A DNA stretch of 64,000 nucleotides from Ursus arctos (lineage: Eukaryota > Chordata > Mammalia > Carnivora > Ursidae): the NCBI RefSeq assembly GCF_023065955.2, contig NW_026623008.1, positions 17,514,501-17,578,500 of the forward strand, given 5' to 3'. A program made the position numbers and the translations under genes. Each line of letters opens with the position of its first letter. Position 1 is the first letter of the stretch. The notes below the pieces were generated by a model. That model was not told the DNA's origin. It was given only the letters and a program-made list of their open reading frames with translations, and searched no databases. Shown here in pieces: positions 1 through 45,180 of the stretch.

Positions 1-40
1 AGGCAGACGCCCAACCACTGTGCCACCCAGGCGCCCCCCA
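1..40 (-). repeat. Can-SINE, right end only
   Basis: Shows the 'gccacccaggcgcccc' carnivore tRNA-derived SINE terminus in reverse orientation. The body lies left of the window. Confidence 0.85.
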
Positions 41-1211
41 GCTATCTTTCATTAGGTACCTATGGTTTACTTGCCATTGGCTTTCCCCTGAGATCTTATT
101 TAACTTAATCCTCAAGTCAACCCCATTGAGGGATAATGGGGAAACTGAGACTTCCAGAAGACAGTCACTGGTCTAAAGGTATATGCTAATGAGAGGAAGC
201 ACGGCAATTCAAACTTTGGAAGTCTTCCCTGGGGAATGGGGGAGGGGTAGAAGGCAACAGCTGATTTGGCCAGAATGTCAATTATCTTGTGTAAATTATA
301 CATGTTCATCCACTTCTCATTTATCCAACAAATATTTATTGAACACACATGTTGAGACCTGGGACAGGTGCCAGGTAAGATTTCGTTTTCCCGGCATGGT
401 TTCTGCACTCCAGAAGCTTATAAATCCTTCCTACCTTACAAATCCATTCAGCCAACCTATCTACTTTCCTTCCTTTCTTCCCTCCTTCCCTTTTTCCTTC
501 CACCCACCCCTCCATCCAAGGCTTTGTTCCAAAAAGGCACTCAGGAGGCTGAAAGAATGGTTTCCGTGGCTTTAAGGTCAGGCGGACTTTGGTCTGATTC
601 TGTCACTAAGGAGACAGCCAGGTGACCCTAGCTGAGTTACCTCACCTCTCGGAGCCAGCTCCTCTTCTGGAAAATGGGGAGCTCAGGAGAATGACAGGAT
701 ATGCACAGGAAGCACCCCGACCTGCCCCTGGCCCGGACAGCAATGACAGCACACAGTAAGGACCCTACCTCCTTCAGTCCTCACAGTGATCACTTCAGCA
801 AGGCGGAAACTCAGGTAACAAGGAAGAAAGCTGCTTGTCCAAGGTCTTGGGTAGTTGACTGCAGAGTTGATATCCTTTAGTAACTTGGCAATACTCCAGG
901 AGCCAAGTCCTCCCAGGGGGATTAAATGATCCCATTTGACAGGAGGAATGGGATAAAGCATCTTAAGCAAGTATCATGGGGTGAGTGCTCGATAAATGAT
1001 AGTAATTTGAATGAAGGCAAGATTAGAGCTGATTCCTGAGCTCCCTGCTGAGAGCCTGTGAGTTGGGCAGCCCCCATTCTCCATTCAAGCACTTCACAAG
1101 GAAGCTCAGAAAGGACTCCCAATCTTTACTACTCTATCTCTGCTTTCACTCCAGGAAGAATGGGGACATGGGGACCATTTAGTTAATGGGCATTATAACT
1201 GGGGTTTTGTA

Positions 1212-1339
1212 GGGGTGCCTGGTGGGCTCGGTCAGTAGGGTGTATGACCCCTGATCTCAGGGTCATGAGTTCAAGCCCCATGTTGGGTGTAGAGATTACT
1301 TTCAAAACGTAAAAAACAAAAATATTAAAAACAAAACTA
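1212..1339 (+). repeat. Can-SINE with 15 bp target duplication
   Basis: It starts 'ggggtgcctggtgggctcgg', has the A/B-box-like tRNA segment ('gttcaagccccatgttgggt') and ends in an A-rich tail. The flanks 1197-1211 and 1340-1354 are identical (AACTGGGGTTTTGTA), a perfect target-site duplication. Confidence 0.93.
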
Positions 1340-4300
1340 AACTGGGGTTTTGTATAGCATTTCCAATTACAAAGCAATGCAAGATCAGTGCAGAAACTTG
1401 ATAGGGGAGAGGGAATAGGGAAAAAATTAAAATTCTGTCATTTTAGCACCTATAGAAAAGTACTATTAACATTTTGGAATTTGCCTTTTTGATATTTTTA
1501 TGTAGGTCAACAGTTTTTCCTTAAGTTTTGGATAACCATGAAGTCTTAATGTGTTAGAAAAAAAAAAAAAAAGGACTGTTAGCAGGGCCATAGTGTCCAA
1601 AAGCGCAAGTCCTGTACCGTACAATGGCACTGTGATTGTGCAGTGCACAACCTTTGCAGACAAACAGCCCTTGCTCTTAGCACATACTTAGCTCAGTAGT
1701 CCTAACCTTTACTCCTCCCTAACATGCCAAGAGTGTAACACTCTTTTCGAGATAATCCTGGAAAGGAGGAGGGATGAAGGACCATGCCATCTTCCAGAGG
1801 GGGCAGATCGTGTGTCGAGAAGAGGAACATTTCTTTTCCAGAAGTAATCTAGAAAAGGAAACCTAGATGATCTGATATGCACCTCCCCCCTTACAGTGAT
1901 TCATTAATCTTGTCTCAGAGGGAGGGAAACTGAAGCCCTGAGAGAGATTACCCGGTCATACAGCTAGGAAGTGGTCAGGCAGAACCTGAACCTGGGACAA
2001 TCCCTCAATTCATCTAGCTCACAAGAATGGAGGCAGAAAGATGTGGGTTCAGATCTCAACTCTTTTACTTACTAGCTTTTCACTTTTGCGATGTCATTTA
2101 ACCCATCTGAGTCAGTTTCTTTATCTGTAAAATGAGGGAACAGCTTCCTCACAGAGTTTAGTATGAGAATTACATGAGAAAAAAAGGTCTTTCCTAACAA
2201 CGATGGAGCGCTACGTGCCAGGCACTGCCCAGTGCACCTCACACGCACCATCTCATTTCATCCTCACATGACCCTCACTCTACAGCTGAGGAAACGGAGG
2301 CTTAGAAAGTCCGAGTCATTTGCCCAACATGACATGGCTGGGCCGGGATGTGAAACAGGATCTGGCAGACTCAGAGCGGTACTGCCAGCTAACGCAGATA
2401 ACTCTGAGCACAGTGCTTCCCATACACAAAGGGCAAAGTAACAGCCACCATCATGACTGTTGCTACCGTGAATATATAATTATGTCACAGGTCGTCAGCC
2501 GGTCTCTGTTTTCACTCCTCGGCCAAAATACCAAGAATTGGGCCAATCCAAAGAGGGGAGGAGATGCAGCCTAGCCTAGCCCTGGGCCATGCCCGCGCTA
2601 TACAGGAGGACGAAAGGGGTAGGAGCAAAGCTGGGCAGTGTCTCTCTCAAACCCTGGCATCTCTCATTCATTTAATGAAGGGCTGGAACCGGAGGCCTAG
2701 CTCCTCCTGAGGGGTCTGGCAACTGGCAACCTTGTAAATAGTCTCCCGGTGTTCTTATCTACCTCTGTCCCATCCAGGGTGCCTTCCCGTGTTTGGAGAC
2801 ACGGGACCCCTCTGCCCCATGACTTGAGCCTCTGCTGATCTCTGCAGATGGGTGCAGGTGATTAAAGAGACAAAACCCAGAAGTAGAGAGAGAGGACCCA
2901 TTTAAAAAAGTCCAGCGAGCACAGACACGCCGCCTGGAATCCCAGCCTCCATCTGAGCCCAGCCAACATGAGTCACCTCCACAGCCCTTTACCTGTGAGT
3001 TGCAACACAGCTGACAGAAACTCCCAGCCTTCCAGGAGGCGGGCAGACAAATGTGCCGTCCTTGGGGCTGCAGTGAGCTTTGCAGTCACAGCTGGCACCC
3101 AGTGGCTCTCCTGCCACCAATAACATCTGTGAAGTGGTTGGACACCAGGCTCTGCTCTTGGATCAAATCCCAGCTCTAGCTCTACCACTTCTAAGCTCTG
3201 CGGTTTAGTGACTCACTTCATCACTTTGTACCTCAGTTTCCTCAGCTCTAAAACAGGGATCAGCAAAGTGCCTATCTCACGGGGTCGCTGGGAGGATTAC
3301 GTGAGACAGTGCGTGTGAAGGTGTGGCATGCTGCCTGATACCCAGTGTACCGAGTCCGGGCTGTCTGCCCGCCCCTGTAGTAGCGCTGGAGATGCACCAG
3401 CGAGCAGGGCAGACGAGGTCTTTACTCCTGTGGAGTTCACATTCCAAAAGAAGGGGAGACAATGAACAATTAGAAAAATAGCAGAAAGTTGTAAGAGCTT
3501 TGCAGAGAACCCCATAAAGTGGTGTGATACAGTAACTGAGTGTTTACTTTAACAAGGGCAGCTGGGAAGGCCTGCTCTGATCTGGTGGCTTTATTAGCAA
3601 TTACTATTACTATTGACTGTTACTTGTCAGGGCACCCTTGGCTGCCACACACACAGCCTCCAGTGAGAAGCCAACCTCGGACGGTTCTCAAACCCCGGGC
3701 CCCTTCTCCATAGGCCTGCCTGCCCTTCAAGAGGGCTCTACAGTGGATGCTGACTTTACCCTGAAAACTTCCATCACATTGGCAGGAGTAGGTGAAACCC
3801 CGCCCTTCCCTGGGAGAGAAAGGAGTGGGCCAAGGTGAGGCTCCCGGGAAGACAGAGCAAAGAGATAATTTGCTAAAAGGGAAGAGGGGGTGGGCAGAGA
3901 ACAGAAAGAGAGAAGGAAAAAAACAGATACCAAGATCTCTGGCTTAGATTTAATTTCAAATTAACCCTAGTGGAAGCTCTACAAGCAGCCCCAGCGCTCT
4001 CCTACTTGTGTTTGTGGGTCTCTTGGGTTTACCAACCTTGTTCTTGACAGAGGCAGCTCACAGCAATTATTCCACGCTTTCTCAGTCTGACAGGTATCTG
4101 ATTCTCCTGTTCCCGGTGAGGAAGAAAGCACTTACTAGAGGGTGAAATGATCAGCTAGCTAAGGCTTCGGAGGTGGCCAGCTTCAACTTTTCCGTCCCTT
4201 CTGTGTTGGCCAGAGGCATGAGGTTTGCTCATGTCTCATTCAGATCTGTATCACGCCAAATAAAAGGCTGCCTCCCACCCTACCCCCGGCCGCCCCCCTG

Positions 4301-5041
4301 CCATCAACACACACACACACTCCAGATTGTAGACTCCTCCGGGACAGTGACCCTTGTCTTCTTGGCCTCTGTCTCCTCAGAACCCAGAGAAAGGCCCGGC
4401 ACACAACAGGTGCTCAATACATGTCTACTGAATTGAGCCCACTGACTTCGGCTCAAAGGGACAGCCAGACTTGCAGATGACTGAAGATTCAGATCTGGGC
4501 TCCGACACTCACTAGCTTTGCCCTTGGGCAAGTCAATTTACCTCTCCAGCCTCCATTTCCTCACCTGTGAAGCGTGTCGGGAAGGAAAGGGTACAATAAT
4601 GGCTACCACAGTGGGTTACCGGGAGAATCAAAGAGCTCACCTGAATAACTGTAAAACATTATTCAGAAAGAAGCTATTATTACCTTTAGGGAAAAGCTCT
4701 GAAAAAAAGGGAGGACGCTTACACATAAACAACTCTCCCCCTGCCCCGGGGGTGGAGAAGGGGGAGATCTGCTCTCTTCTTTGAGAATCCCCCAGTGGCT
4801 GTGAAGTATTTGATGGTAGGCAGAAGAAGGGGCGAGGGAATTGAGGGGGGTGTTCCTGAGTATCCGGGATACTAACTAGAAACAGAAATCGAGATTTCCT
4901 TTAGCCAAGTTTCTGTCTCTGTACTTTTCCTCTAGCTATCTTCTCTCCAACATTTTTTTCTGCCCTCCCTCCTCCCTCATCTCCACCTCCCACCCCCTCA
5001 CCTAGGAAGGAATTGGCCAGCTCCACCCAGCCGGCCCCCTT

Positions 5042-5225
5042 GGCTCCGCCCCCAACGCGGCAGGCCAAGAGTTAACAGCTGCACCTGTTGAGGCATACCT
5101 GCTGTCGCCGGCACCTGTACCCAGAGCCAATCAGCACCAGCGCTGCCGGGAACCTACCTGTCAGCAAAATCCCGACACTCAAACCTCAACATAAATCAAA
5201 CACTTCCCTGGGCAAGGAATGTCTG
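5042..5225 (+). promoter_or_regulatory. GRHL3: Probable GRHL3 proximal promoter
   Basis: A GC box (CCGCCCC, about 5046-5052), a CCAAT box in AGCCAATCAGC (CCAAT at 5127-5131) and a weak ATAAAT TATA-like element at 5191-5196 sit upstream of the first ATG in the expected order. This would place transcription start near 5220 and give a 5' UTR of about 100 nt. Several CACCTG E-boxes (about 5082 and 5112) are ZEB/SNAI-type sites, plausible for an epithelial gene. The promoter assignment is inference; the motifs are visible. Confidence 0.55.
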
Positions 5226-5320
5226 TGTCAGGCAAGAATTAGAGACAAGCGGTCGGTCAGTAGAGTCTCCGAGCTGGTGCCCGTCTTCGTCTTTGAGCCT
5301 GGGAGCCTGGGAGCAAGAAG

Positions 5321-39116
<33,796 letters not shown>

Positions 39117-39965
39117 GGCCCAAGCATCCACCCCCTTGGGCCCCCTGGGGTCGGCTCCAGGCAAAGAGCCGTCTGGGAAGTGGCCCCAAGCCACACACAA
39201 CCTCTCCTCATGCCTCAGTGCTATTACTTGAATGTCCTCTCTGAGGGAAGAGGCCCTCACATTGCAAACCCACAGATGCCAAGGTCAGGAAGGGACCTGG
39301 GAAGTGTCCTGACCTGAACCGCAACTCGTGCTTGAATCCACGCTGGATTTCCTGCCAGCGCCGGCCCAGCCAGAGACAGCGCCATCTTGGCTAACGTCCC
39401 CACAGCCTGTCTCCTCCTCAGAAGACACTGTTCTCTCAGTCCATCTCCTGGTTGACTATTCAGATGGGAATAGTGATCTGAAAGAAGGAAGTGGACCTTC
39501 TTTCCCACAGCTGCCTTGACTCTTGTCCAGCTTTCATTCTGGATTCTTCTATCAACTTCAGACCCTTTGGTCAATTAGCTGGACAACTCTTTTGATTTTC
39601 AGTGTAAACAATTTTTAAATGTTTCCAAAGTGGAAACACTCTCTTTCACACGAATTTCCTCAATACAAGATGTAAATAATCGAGCTGATTGATTGGAACA
39701 AAGTGGCTGCTGTAAAAACGACAACTTCTGTGCCTGCTTGCTGATGTGCACATTTCTTATTTACAGTTTGCATTTATGTTATATATAAAAAAGTATATAT
39801 TGTATATACGTGCCACATTTTATATTTTTCATGGATACATTTTTATCATTTCAAAAAATGTGTATTGCACATTCTTGGACTATTTTTTTTTTAGCTGTTA
39901 TTCAATTATGCATTTTGTATACTCGCATGGTATTTAGTAATAAAATTCTACCTATGCATTACTTC
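39117..39965 (+). other. GRHL3: GRHL3 3' UTR
   Basis: About 850 nt from the stop codon to just past an AATAAA. The first half is GC-balanced; from about 39590 it is AU-rich. Two perfect Pumilio motifs (TGTAAATA at 39671-39678 and TGTATATA at 39801-39808) are visible. No ATAAGCT miR-21 seed match was seen. The end is inferred from the poly(A) signal. Confidence 0.8.
39939..39944 (+). terminator. GRHL3: GRHL3 poly(A) signal
   Basis: This is the only canonical AATAAA in the first kilobase after the GRHL3 stop. Cleavage would fall about 15-25 bases downstream. Confidence 0.8.
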
Positions 39966-40512
39966 AAATACTACACTCACTCCTTCTGTGAAAGTCTTCC
40001 CAGGAGGAGAAGGTGAGAGCAGATTAGGCCCGCCTCCTGCTGTCCTGCGGGTAGCTTGCACCGGACTCGAAGTCTGGTGGCGCGTGCTGGGCACTGGAGA
40101 AGCAGAGGTGCCCCCTGGAAGGCAGCGGGATCCTGATGTTGAGATCTCTGTCTGGCGCGGTCCCACAGGCTGCATGTCATGACCTTAGGACGAATGACTA
40201 GAGATGGAGAAGTCCCGGGAAGGTCCAGGATGGCCTTGCCAAGGACCGCACCACTGGGGCCAGTAGGCAGAGCCCACGGCTGGGAGCCACGTGAACTGAG
40301 TTCTTATGCCACCTCTATCCCCACACTCTGGGCCGAGTCTTTTTCCCTGCAGCTGACTCGCAGCTTACAGAAACGGGTGCTCCCATCTCTTCCCAGCTCT
40401 GCCTCAGTGACATCATGGTGGTACGTGGGGGAGTAGTTATACCCAGGAAATTGACCACTGCTACACATCAAGGCCTTTATTTCCTCTGGCAACAAGTGAC
40501 AGATCAGAGCAT

Positions 40513-40597
40513 CTCTCCCTCCCTCCCTCCCTCCCTCCCTCCCTCCCTTCCTTCCTTCCTTCCTTCCTCTCTCCCTCCCTCCCTCCCTCCCTCCCTT
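40513..40597 (+). repeat. (CCTC/CCTT)n polypyrimidine microsatellite
   Basis: An 85-base pure pyrimidine tract: a CCCT block, then a CCTT block, then a second CCCT block, giving approximate mirror symmetry. Confidence 0.95.
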
Positions 40598-41394
40598 CAT
40601 CAGCTTCCTAGCACACCACCCCCTCTAGGCCTCAGTTTCTTTAGCTATGGGTGAGGGGCATGGATCTACCCGGGTCTTTGTAACTACCATCTTTAGAGCT
40701 GCAGAGCTGATTGGTGGGTCTCAGAGGCCACCTCGATGTAGGGGAGGGTTTAGCTGCGGCCCCCGAGGACCCTTCGGACTTCAGTCATGGCAGATCAGCT
40801 TTTCCCCTTTTACACATCAGGGTCTCCCATAAACTTTTGTCTGAACAGAACTTTTAAAACCTTTGTAAACCACAGATGCCTCCAAGGGCCTCTAAGCTCT
40901 GACAGTCAGAGCCAGTGGTCCTCATTCCCACCTCCCTGCCTGGAGTCAGGGCCAGGGCTAGGGTCAGGCCAGCGAGGCCCGAATCTCAGGCACAAAAATT
41001 AGGAGGACTCAAAGAGCTCAGTAATCAAGAGAAATCAATGCAATGTTTTTTTGTTGTGTTTTGTTTTAATAAAGGCAAAAAAAAAAAAAAATCCATGATG
41101 AACAAAATATCAAAATTTGAAGCCAGGATCAGTATTACTGATGTCTCCTGTGGTCTCAGACACCCATACGGCTTGCATGGCACGGCTCGAGGGACCTTAG
41201 AGGCGTCCAGGGTGGCTGTGTCCATTCTAGGCCTCACCACAGCTAAGGCGTCACCCAAGCTGTCAGCGCAGGACGATGCGTGAGGGCGGGAGGGCGGAGT
41301 GCGCAGGCGCACGGAGGTGCTCAGCGTTTCCTTTCTTCCTTGCGCTTCCTGCCAGCTCCCCTCCCGGAAGCAGCTGGGAAGCAGGCCGGTGGTG

Positions 41395-41475
41395 CTTCCC
41401 CACCTTGCTTTGCCTCTTGGAATCACCTGGGCAGCTTTTACCCCTTTCCCCACTGCCCAGACCCCACCGTAGAAC
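41395..41475 (+). mobile_element. MER5-type relic, left half
   Basis: Carries the 'ttggaatcacctgggcagct' MER5 segment up to the 'agaccccac' portion. The homology resumes at 41785 after two Can-SINEs. Confidence 0.65.
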
Positions 41476-41497
41476 ATTTCTTTATCTTTAAAAATTC

Positions 41498-41677
41498 TTT
41501 TTTAAAGATTTTATTTATTTGAGAGAGAGAGAGCACAAGCAGGGGGAGCGGCAGGCAGAGGGAGAAGCAGGCTGCTGCCCGAACAAGGAGCCAGGCTCAG
41601 GACTCAGTCCCAGGACCCTGAGGTCATGACCCAAGCCAACGGCAAACGCTTAACCGGCTGAGCCACCCAGGCGTCCC
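41498..41677 (-). repeat. Can-SINE inside MER5-type element
   Basis: Reverse copy: 'aaagattttatttatttgag' at the left and 'gagccacccaggcgtccc' at the right, with a GA-rich segment after the tail. Confidence 0.9.
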
Positions 41678-41780
41678 AAATGTTTTGTTTCTAAGTAAGC
41701 TCTACACCCAACGTGGGGCTCAAACTGACCCCAAGATCAAGCGTCACATGCTCTACTGACTGAGCCAGCCAGGCGACCCC
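41678..41780 (-). repeat. Second Can-SINE, truncated, adjacent
   Basis: Reverse tRNA-like part containing 'ctctacacccaacgtggggc' and the terminal 'gagccagccaggcgac'. It is directly adjacent to the SINE on its left. Confidence 0.85.
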
Positions 41781-41784
41781 CACC

Positions 41785-41895
41785 CTGGAGCATTTAAATC
41801 AGAACTTCTGGGGGTGGACCCAGACCTCAGAACTTTTTAAAGCAACCCCCCCCCCCCCCCCGTGATTACAGTGTGTCGTCAAGGTCAAGAACCAC
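41785..41895 (+). mobile_element. MER5-type relic, right half
   Basis: 'atcagaacttctgggggtgg' through 'aaggtcaagaaccactg' completes the element begun at 41395. A poly-C run is embedded near 41847-41861. Confidence 0.65.
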
Positions 41896-42549
41896 TGCTC
41901 CAGAGAGGCTGTAATTATACAGGCCTTGAAGCCTTTGTCATCTGCCAGGGTCTGGCTGGGCTAGTACACCTGAGGGGTCAGTATCCGTGCAGAGCCTGCC
42001 GCAGAGTTCAGGAAGGAAGCCGGGCAGCCCGTGCCTGCCATCCGGCACCCGCAGTAAAGCCACCAGGGCTCGGTTCTCCCCAGCACAGCCACCACATGAT
42101 GAGACCAGGGCTGTCAATGCCAACAAAGGCCATTTGGATCTCAAAGGGAGCCCGGCCTTCCAAGAAGTCGGGGGCCCAGGGTGCCTCCTGAGCCTAACAG
42201 CTGCCATTCTAGGACCGTCTTTTGCTCCAAAGAGTCAAAGGGGGAAAGGAGTGAAGGTAAGTCTTTTCCAAACAGGAGTCACTTTGGGAAGGTGGCCGTC
42301 ACTGGTGGAGAGTGCATCCCCTGCCTGGTGGCTTTGCCCTGGAAGACAAGTGGCCAGCAATGGGGGAAAGGGATGGAGGAGGACAGTGGCGTAAGGGATG
42401 AGTAAGTGAGGGAATGAGGAGAAGGGCGGGAGGGAGGGAAAGAAAGAGGGGGGAGGGAGGAGGGCAAATAGACAAACAGCAGGTGAGCGAACAAATGGAA
42501 GGCCAGAGTTGAGCAATTAAGTGTATTTATTAGACCCTTGCTACCCTAA

Positions 42550-42765
42550 GTGGGTCCCTAGACCAGCAGCATCGGCATCGCCTGATAGCTCATAAGAAAT
42601 GCTTCCGCCTGAAACTATCGCAATGTTATACGTCAACTATAACTCAATTTTCTTAAAAAAAGAAAATGAAACGCAGACTCTGAGGCCCCACCGCAGACCT
42701 ACAGAATCTGCCTTTTATAACAAGATACCCAAGTGATCGGCATGTACGTTAAAATTTGGAAAATA
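42550..42765 (+). mobile_element. MER5A-type relic interrupted by an L1-like tail
   Basis: MER5A homology ('accagcagcatcggcatcgc') stops near 42605 and resumes near 42670 ('ctctgaggccccaccgcaga'). The intervening 60 bases, ending in an A-rich tract, resemble the 3' end of a carnivore L1. Another hAT-like fragment follows at about 42785-42985. Confidence 0.55.
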
Positions 42766-45053
42766 CTTTATTAAGCTCTCAGTGTATCCTAACCCCAACT
42801 AGACATTATCATCACGCTGAGGACTTTAATACAGATACCAAGGCCCAGACCCTACGTCAGATCAGTTAGGTCAGAACTCTGAGGGTTGGGGCCTCGGCAG
42901 GCTGTCTCTGTAACAGCTCCCAAGGGGATCCTATTGTATGGCCAGGGTCTGAGAAGCACTGGGCCGGATGGAGCCGTAGGCAGCTCATGACACCTTGGGG
43001 CTAGACGCGGTCGAGACAGACCCTCTGAGCTCAGCGCCTCAGCTCCAGTCATGTCTTCAACAGAACCCAGATTCAGACTGGCCAAGGGCAGCCCTGCCGT
43101 TCTTTTCCCAGAGCGCCCTCTTTCCTGACCCCACGCGGAGGGGGCTCCTCTGGAGAGACAGCCTTTACCTGCCGGGGCTGAGCCCAGCTGCCCGAGGGGA
43201 GGAGAGACCTGGTTCGTTTTCCTATACATTTCCCAGCCTCTGCCCACAGAGACCCCAGGGCCGACGGCATCCAGCCCAATCTCCTGCTAAAGGTCCCCCA
43301 GGGTCGAGGGACCTAAAAACCAAGGCGTTGGGGTCTGGCCCCATTGTCAAGAGTCTGGGGTCAAAGAAAGTTACAGCATCAAGTGCCAACGTCGAAAGGG
43401 TCTTCCAGAACTTCTAGAACCCAAGCGGACAACGGGTGGCCTGCAGAAGTTTCCTTTAGCCCGAATGAAAAATTCCAAGTTGAAAGATGGTTGTCAACAT
43501 CTCCCATCAGGAGATTTCGCATTTTAAAGACTTCCCAGATTTCTGTCGAACAGCTCTGGCAACAGTTAGCTGGAGCCGTGCTGGGTGCCCCTTGAGACGA
43601 GTGGCCTCAGCTCCCACAACACATCCCGGCCTAACCTACTTTCCTCCATGCACTACCTGCCCAGCCCCCCGAGGTGTGACCTTGAGCCTCATGACCCTTT
43701 TCCTTCAGGGAGAAGCTACGGACCTGACAGGAGGGGAGCAGAGGGCATCCTGCCTCAAGGTTTGCCAGGTGCTTCAGGCCACCTCCTGCTCATCCCAAAG
43801 CAGCAGGCATTTGAGGGAATCGGGGGTTCACTAAAAGGCCAGCTTTTGTGAGATGCAAGAATTCAGTTTAATCGGATACAGTATTCTAGCCTTCTCCCTC
43901 CTTCTTCCTCGCCCACCCCTCCCCAAAGGGAGGGCCAGTCAGCCGCCATTCTGACAGGAAGCCATTCTCTGGTCACAGAGAAAAGTCAGAGGCGGGGCCC
44001 GGGGAGTGGGAGGCCTTGACTGTGTGGGGAGCGGGCAGGGGGCTGCTCCAGAGCCTTGCACTTGCAGACGTGAACATCAGTATTTGGGGAAGGAGGGGAC
44101 ATAGGCTTAGTTCCAGTTCCCCTTGGTTTTTTGGGAATTTCTTCGTCTTGCCAGGAGGAAACCGATTTGGCAGGCCAGAAAAGATCACTAAAGACCGTGT
44201 CGGACTCGAGCAGGGGGTCTGGGAGGAGACGGAGGCCAGGCCCGGGCACAGGGAAGTCTCGGGGAAAGAACGAACCCGCAGGCACCAAGCAGCGCAAGGC
44301 CTCCCTGCGCCCTCAGAGTCGCGGTTTCCGGGGCCCTGGCTCCAGCAGGCTCCTGCCCTCATGGGCTGCCAAACACTGAGCCACTAAGTGGATGTGGGGG
44401 CCTCTCCTGAAGGTGGCAATGAACACAAGTGACCACGGTGACTGGCTGCCATGCTCTTCCGGAACGTGAAATACAAAGGCTTAGCTGGAGACAAGGGCCC
44501 AGCAACCCCTTCATGTCTGTCACAAGCACCTCTGGACCTTCGCAGCTCCTGAGACTCCAGGGGAAGTCTGGCAGTCAAGGCCGAAGGATGGGAGCGTGCG
44601 GGGCTGCGGTCCTGCGTGGTCCACCCTGCAGGTGCACTCTGGACCCCAGAGCCGTGGCTCAGCGTCAGGCTTCTAGATGGGGAATCTGCCGTTGGCCGCC
44701 TTCTCCCTGGAGTCCGAGCTTCAGCAGCCCCTTACATCCGTGGGGAGGCCTGCGAAAGCCATCGTGGACAGGTGCATGGCGAAGTCACCGAGGGAGGCTC
44801 TGTCCACGCCTTGTTTCTGCTCAGGAAACCACTGGAGTCAGTAGGAGAGGAAGTCCAATCTCCAGGGGGCAGCTCAAGACAAGGACAAATGCAGGAGCCC
44901 AGCTCTACACCAGCCGGGGGCGGAGGGGTGGGGGCAGAGCTGCCCCAGAGGTCATCGGTCACGCACGAAATGGGCATTCTCTGAATGAACGTCCTGGGGA
45001 ACCTGGGTGGGGCAGCCGGTGGCCAGGGTTCTCCCTGAGCTTGTGTGAGGTCC

Positions 45054-45130
45054 CTACGACACTGGGATCCATTTGTTGTCCTCGTTGTAGAGAAAGGACT
45101 GCTTTCCAGGGAATTCCGGACTGTATGTGG
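45054..45130 (-). CDS. STPG1: STPG1 terminal coding exon
   Basis: It encodes (A)[20 protein letters not shown] then IPVS and TAG, completing the last PG-repeat across the junction (PGP|ATYSP). The acceptor CGCCTCACAG is preceded, on the transcript strand, by a (CT)17 microsatellite that serves as its polypyrimidine tract. Confidence 0.93.
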
Positions 45131-45137
45131 CTGTGAG

Positions 45138-45180
<43 letters not shown>

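Larger units (their letters stand above)
1..5041. other. Intergenic region upstream of GRHL3
   Basis: No gene recognised. It contains a Can-SINE end at 1-40, a full Can-SINE at 1212-1339 and a poly(A) run at about 1560-1571. Ancient MIR-type relics lie at about 570-700, 2028-2190, 2195-2420, 3140-3330 and 4488-4670, recognised by the recurring 'tgacctt-gggcaagtcact...cctcagtttcctcatctgtaaaatg' pattern or its complement. The remainder is unremarkable unique sequence. Confidence 0.7.
39966..45053. other. Convergent intergenic interval between GRHL3 and STPG1
   Basis: The left part follows the GRHL3 cleavage site; the right part must contain the STPG1 3' UTR. Candidate reverse-strand poly(A) signals are ATTAAA at 43867-43872 and AATAAA near 42767-42772, 42526 and 40476-40481. 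I cannot choose among them. Repeats here are a CCTC/CCTT tract, an interrupted MER5-type element, two Can-SINEs, and a second MER5 interrupted by an L1-like tail. An NRF1-like TGCGCAGGCGCA lies at 41300-41311. Confidence 0.6.

Noticed and set aside
1212..1339. tRNA-like segments in the Can-SINEs as real tRNA genes
   Set aside because: Internal promoter-like boxes are expected because these SINEs derive from tRNA. A-rich tails and target duplications show that they are retroposons.
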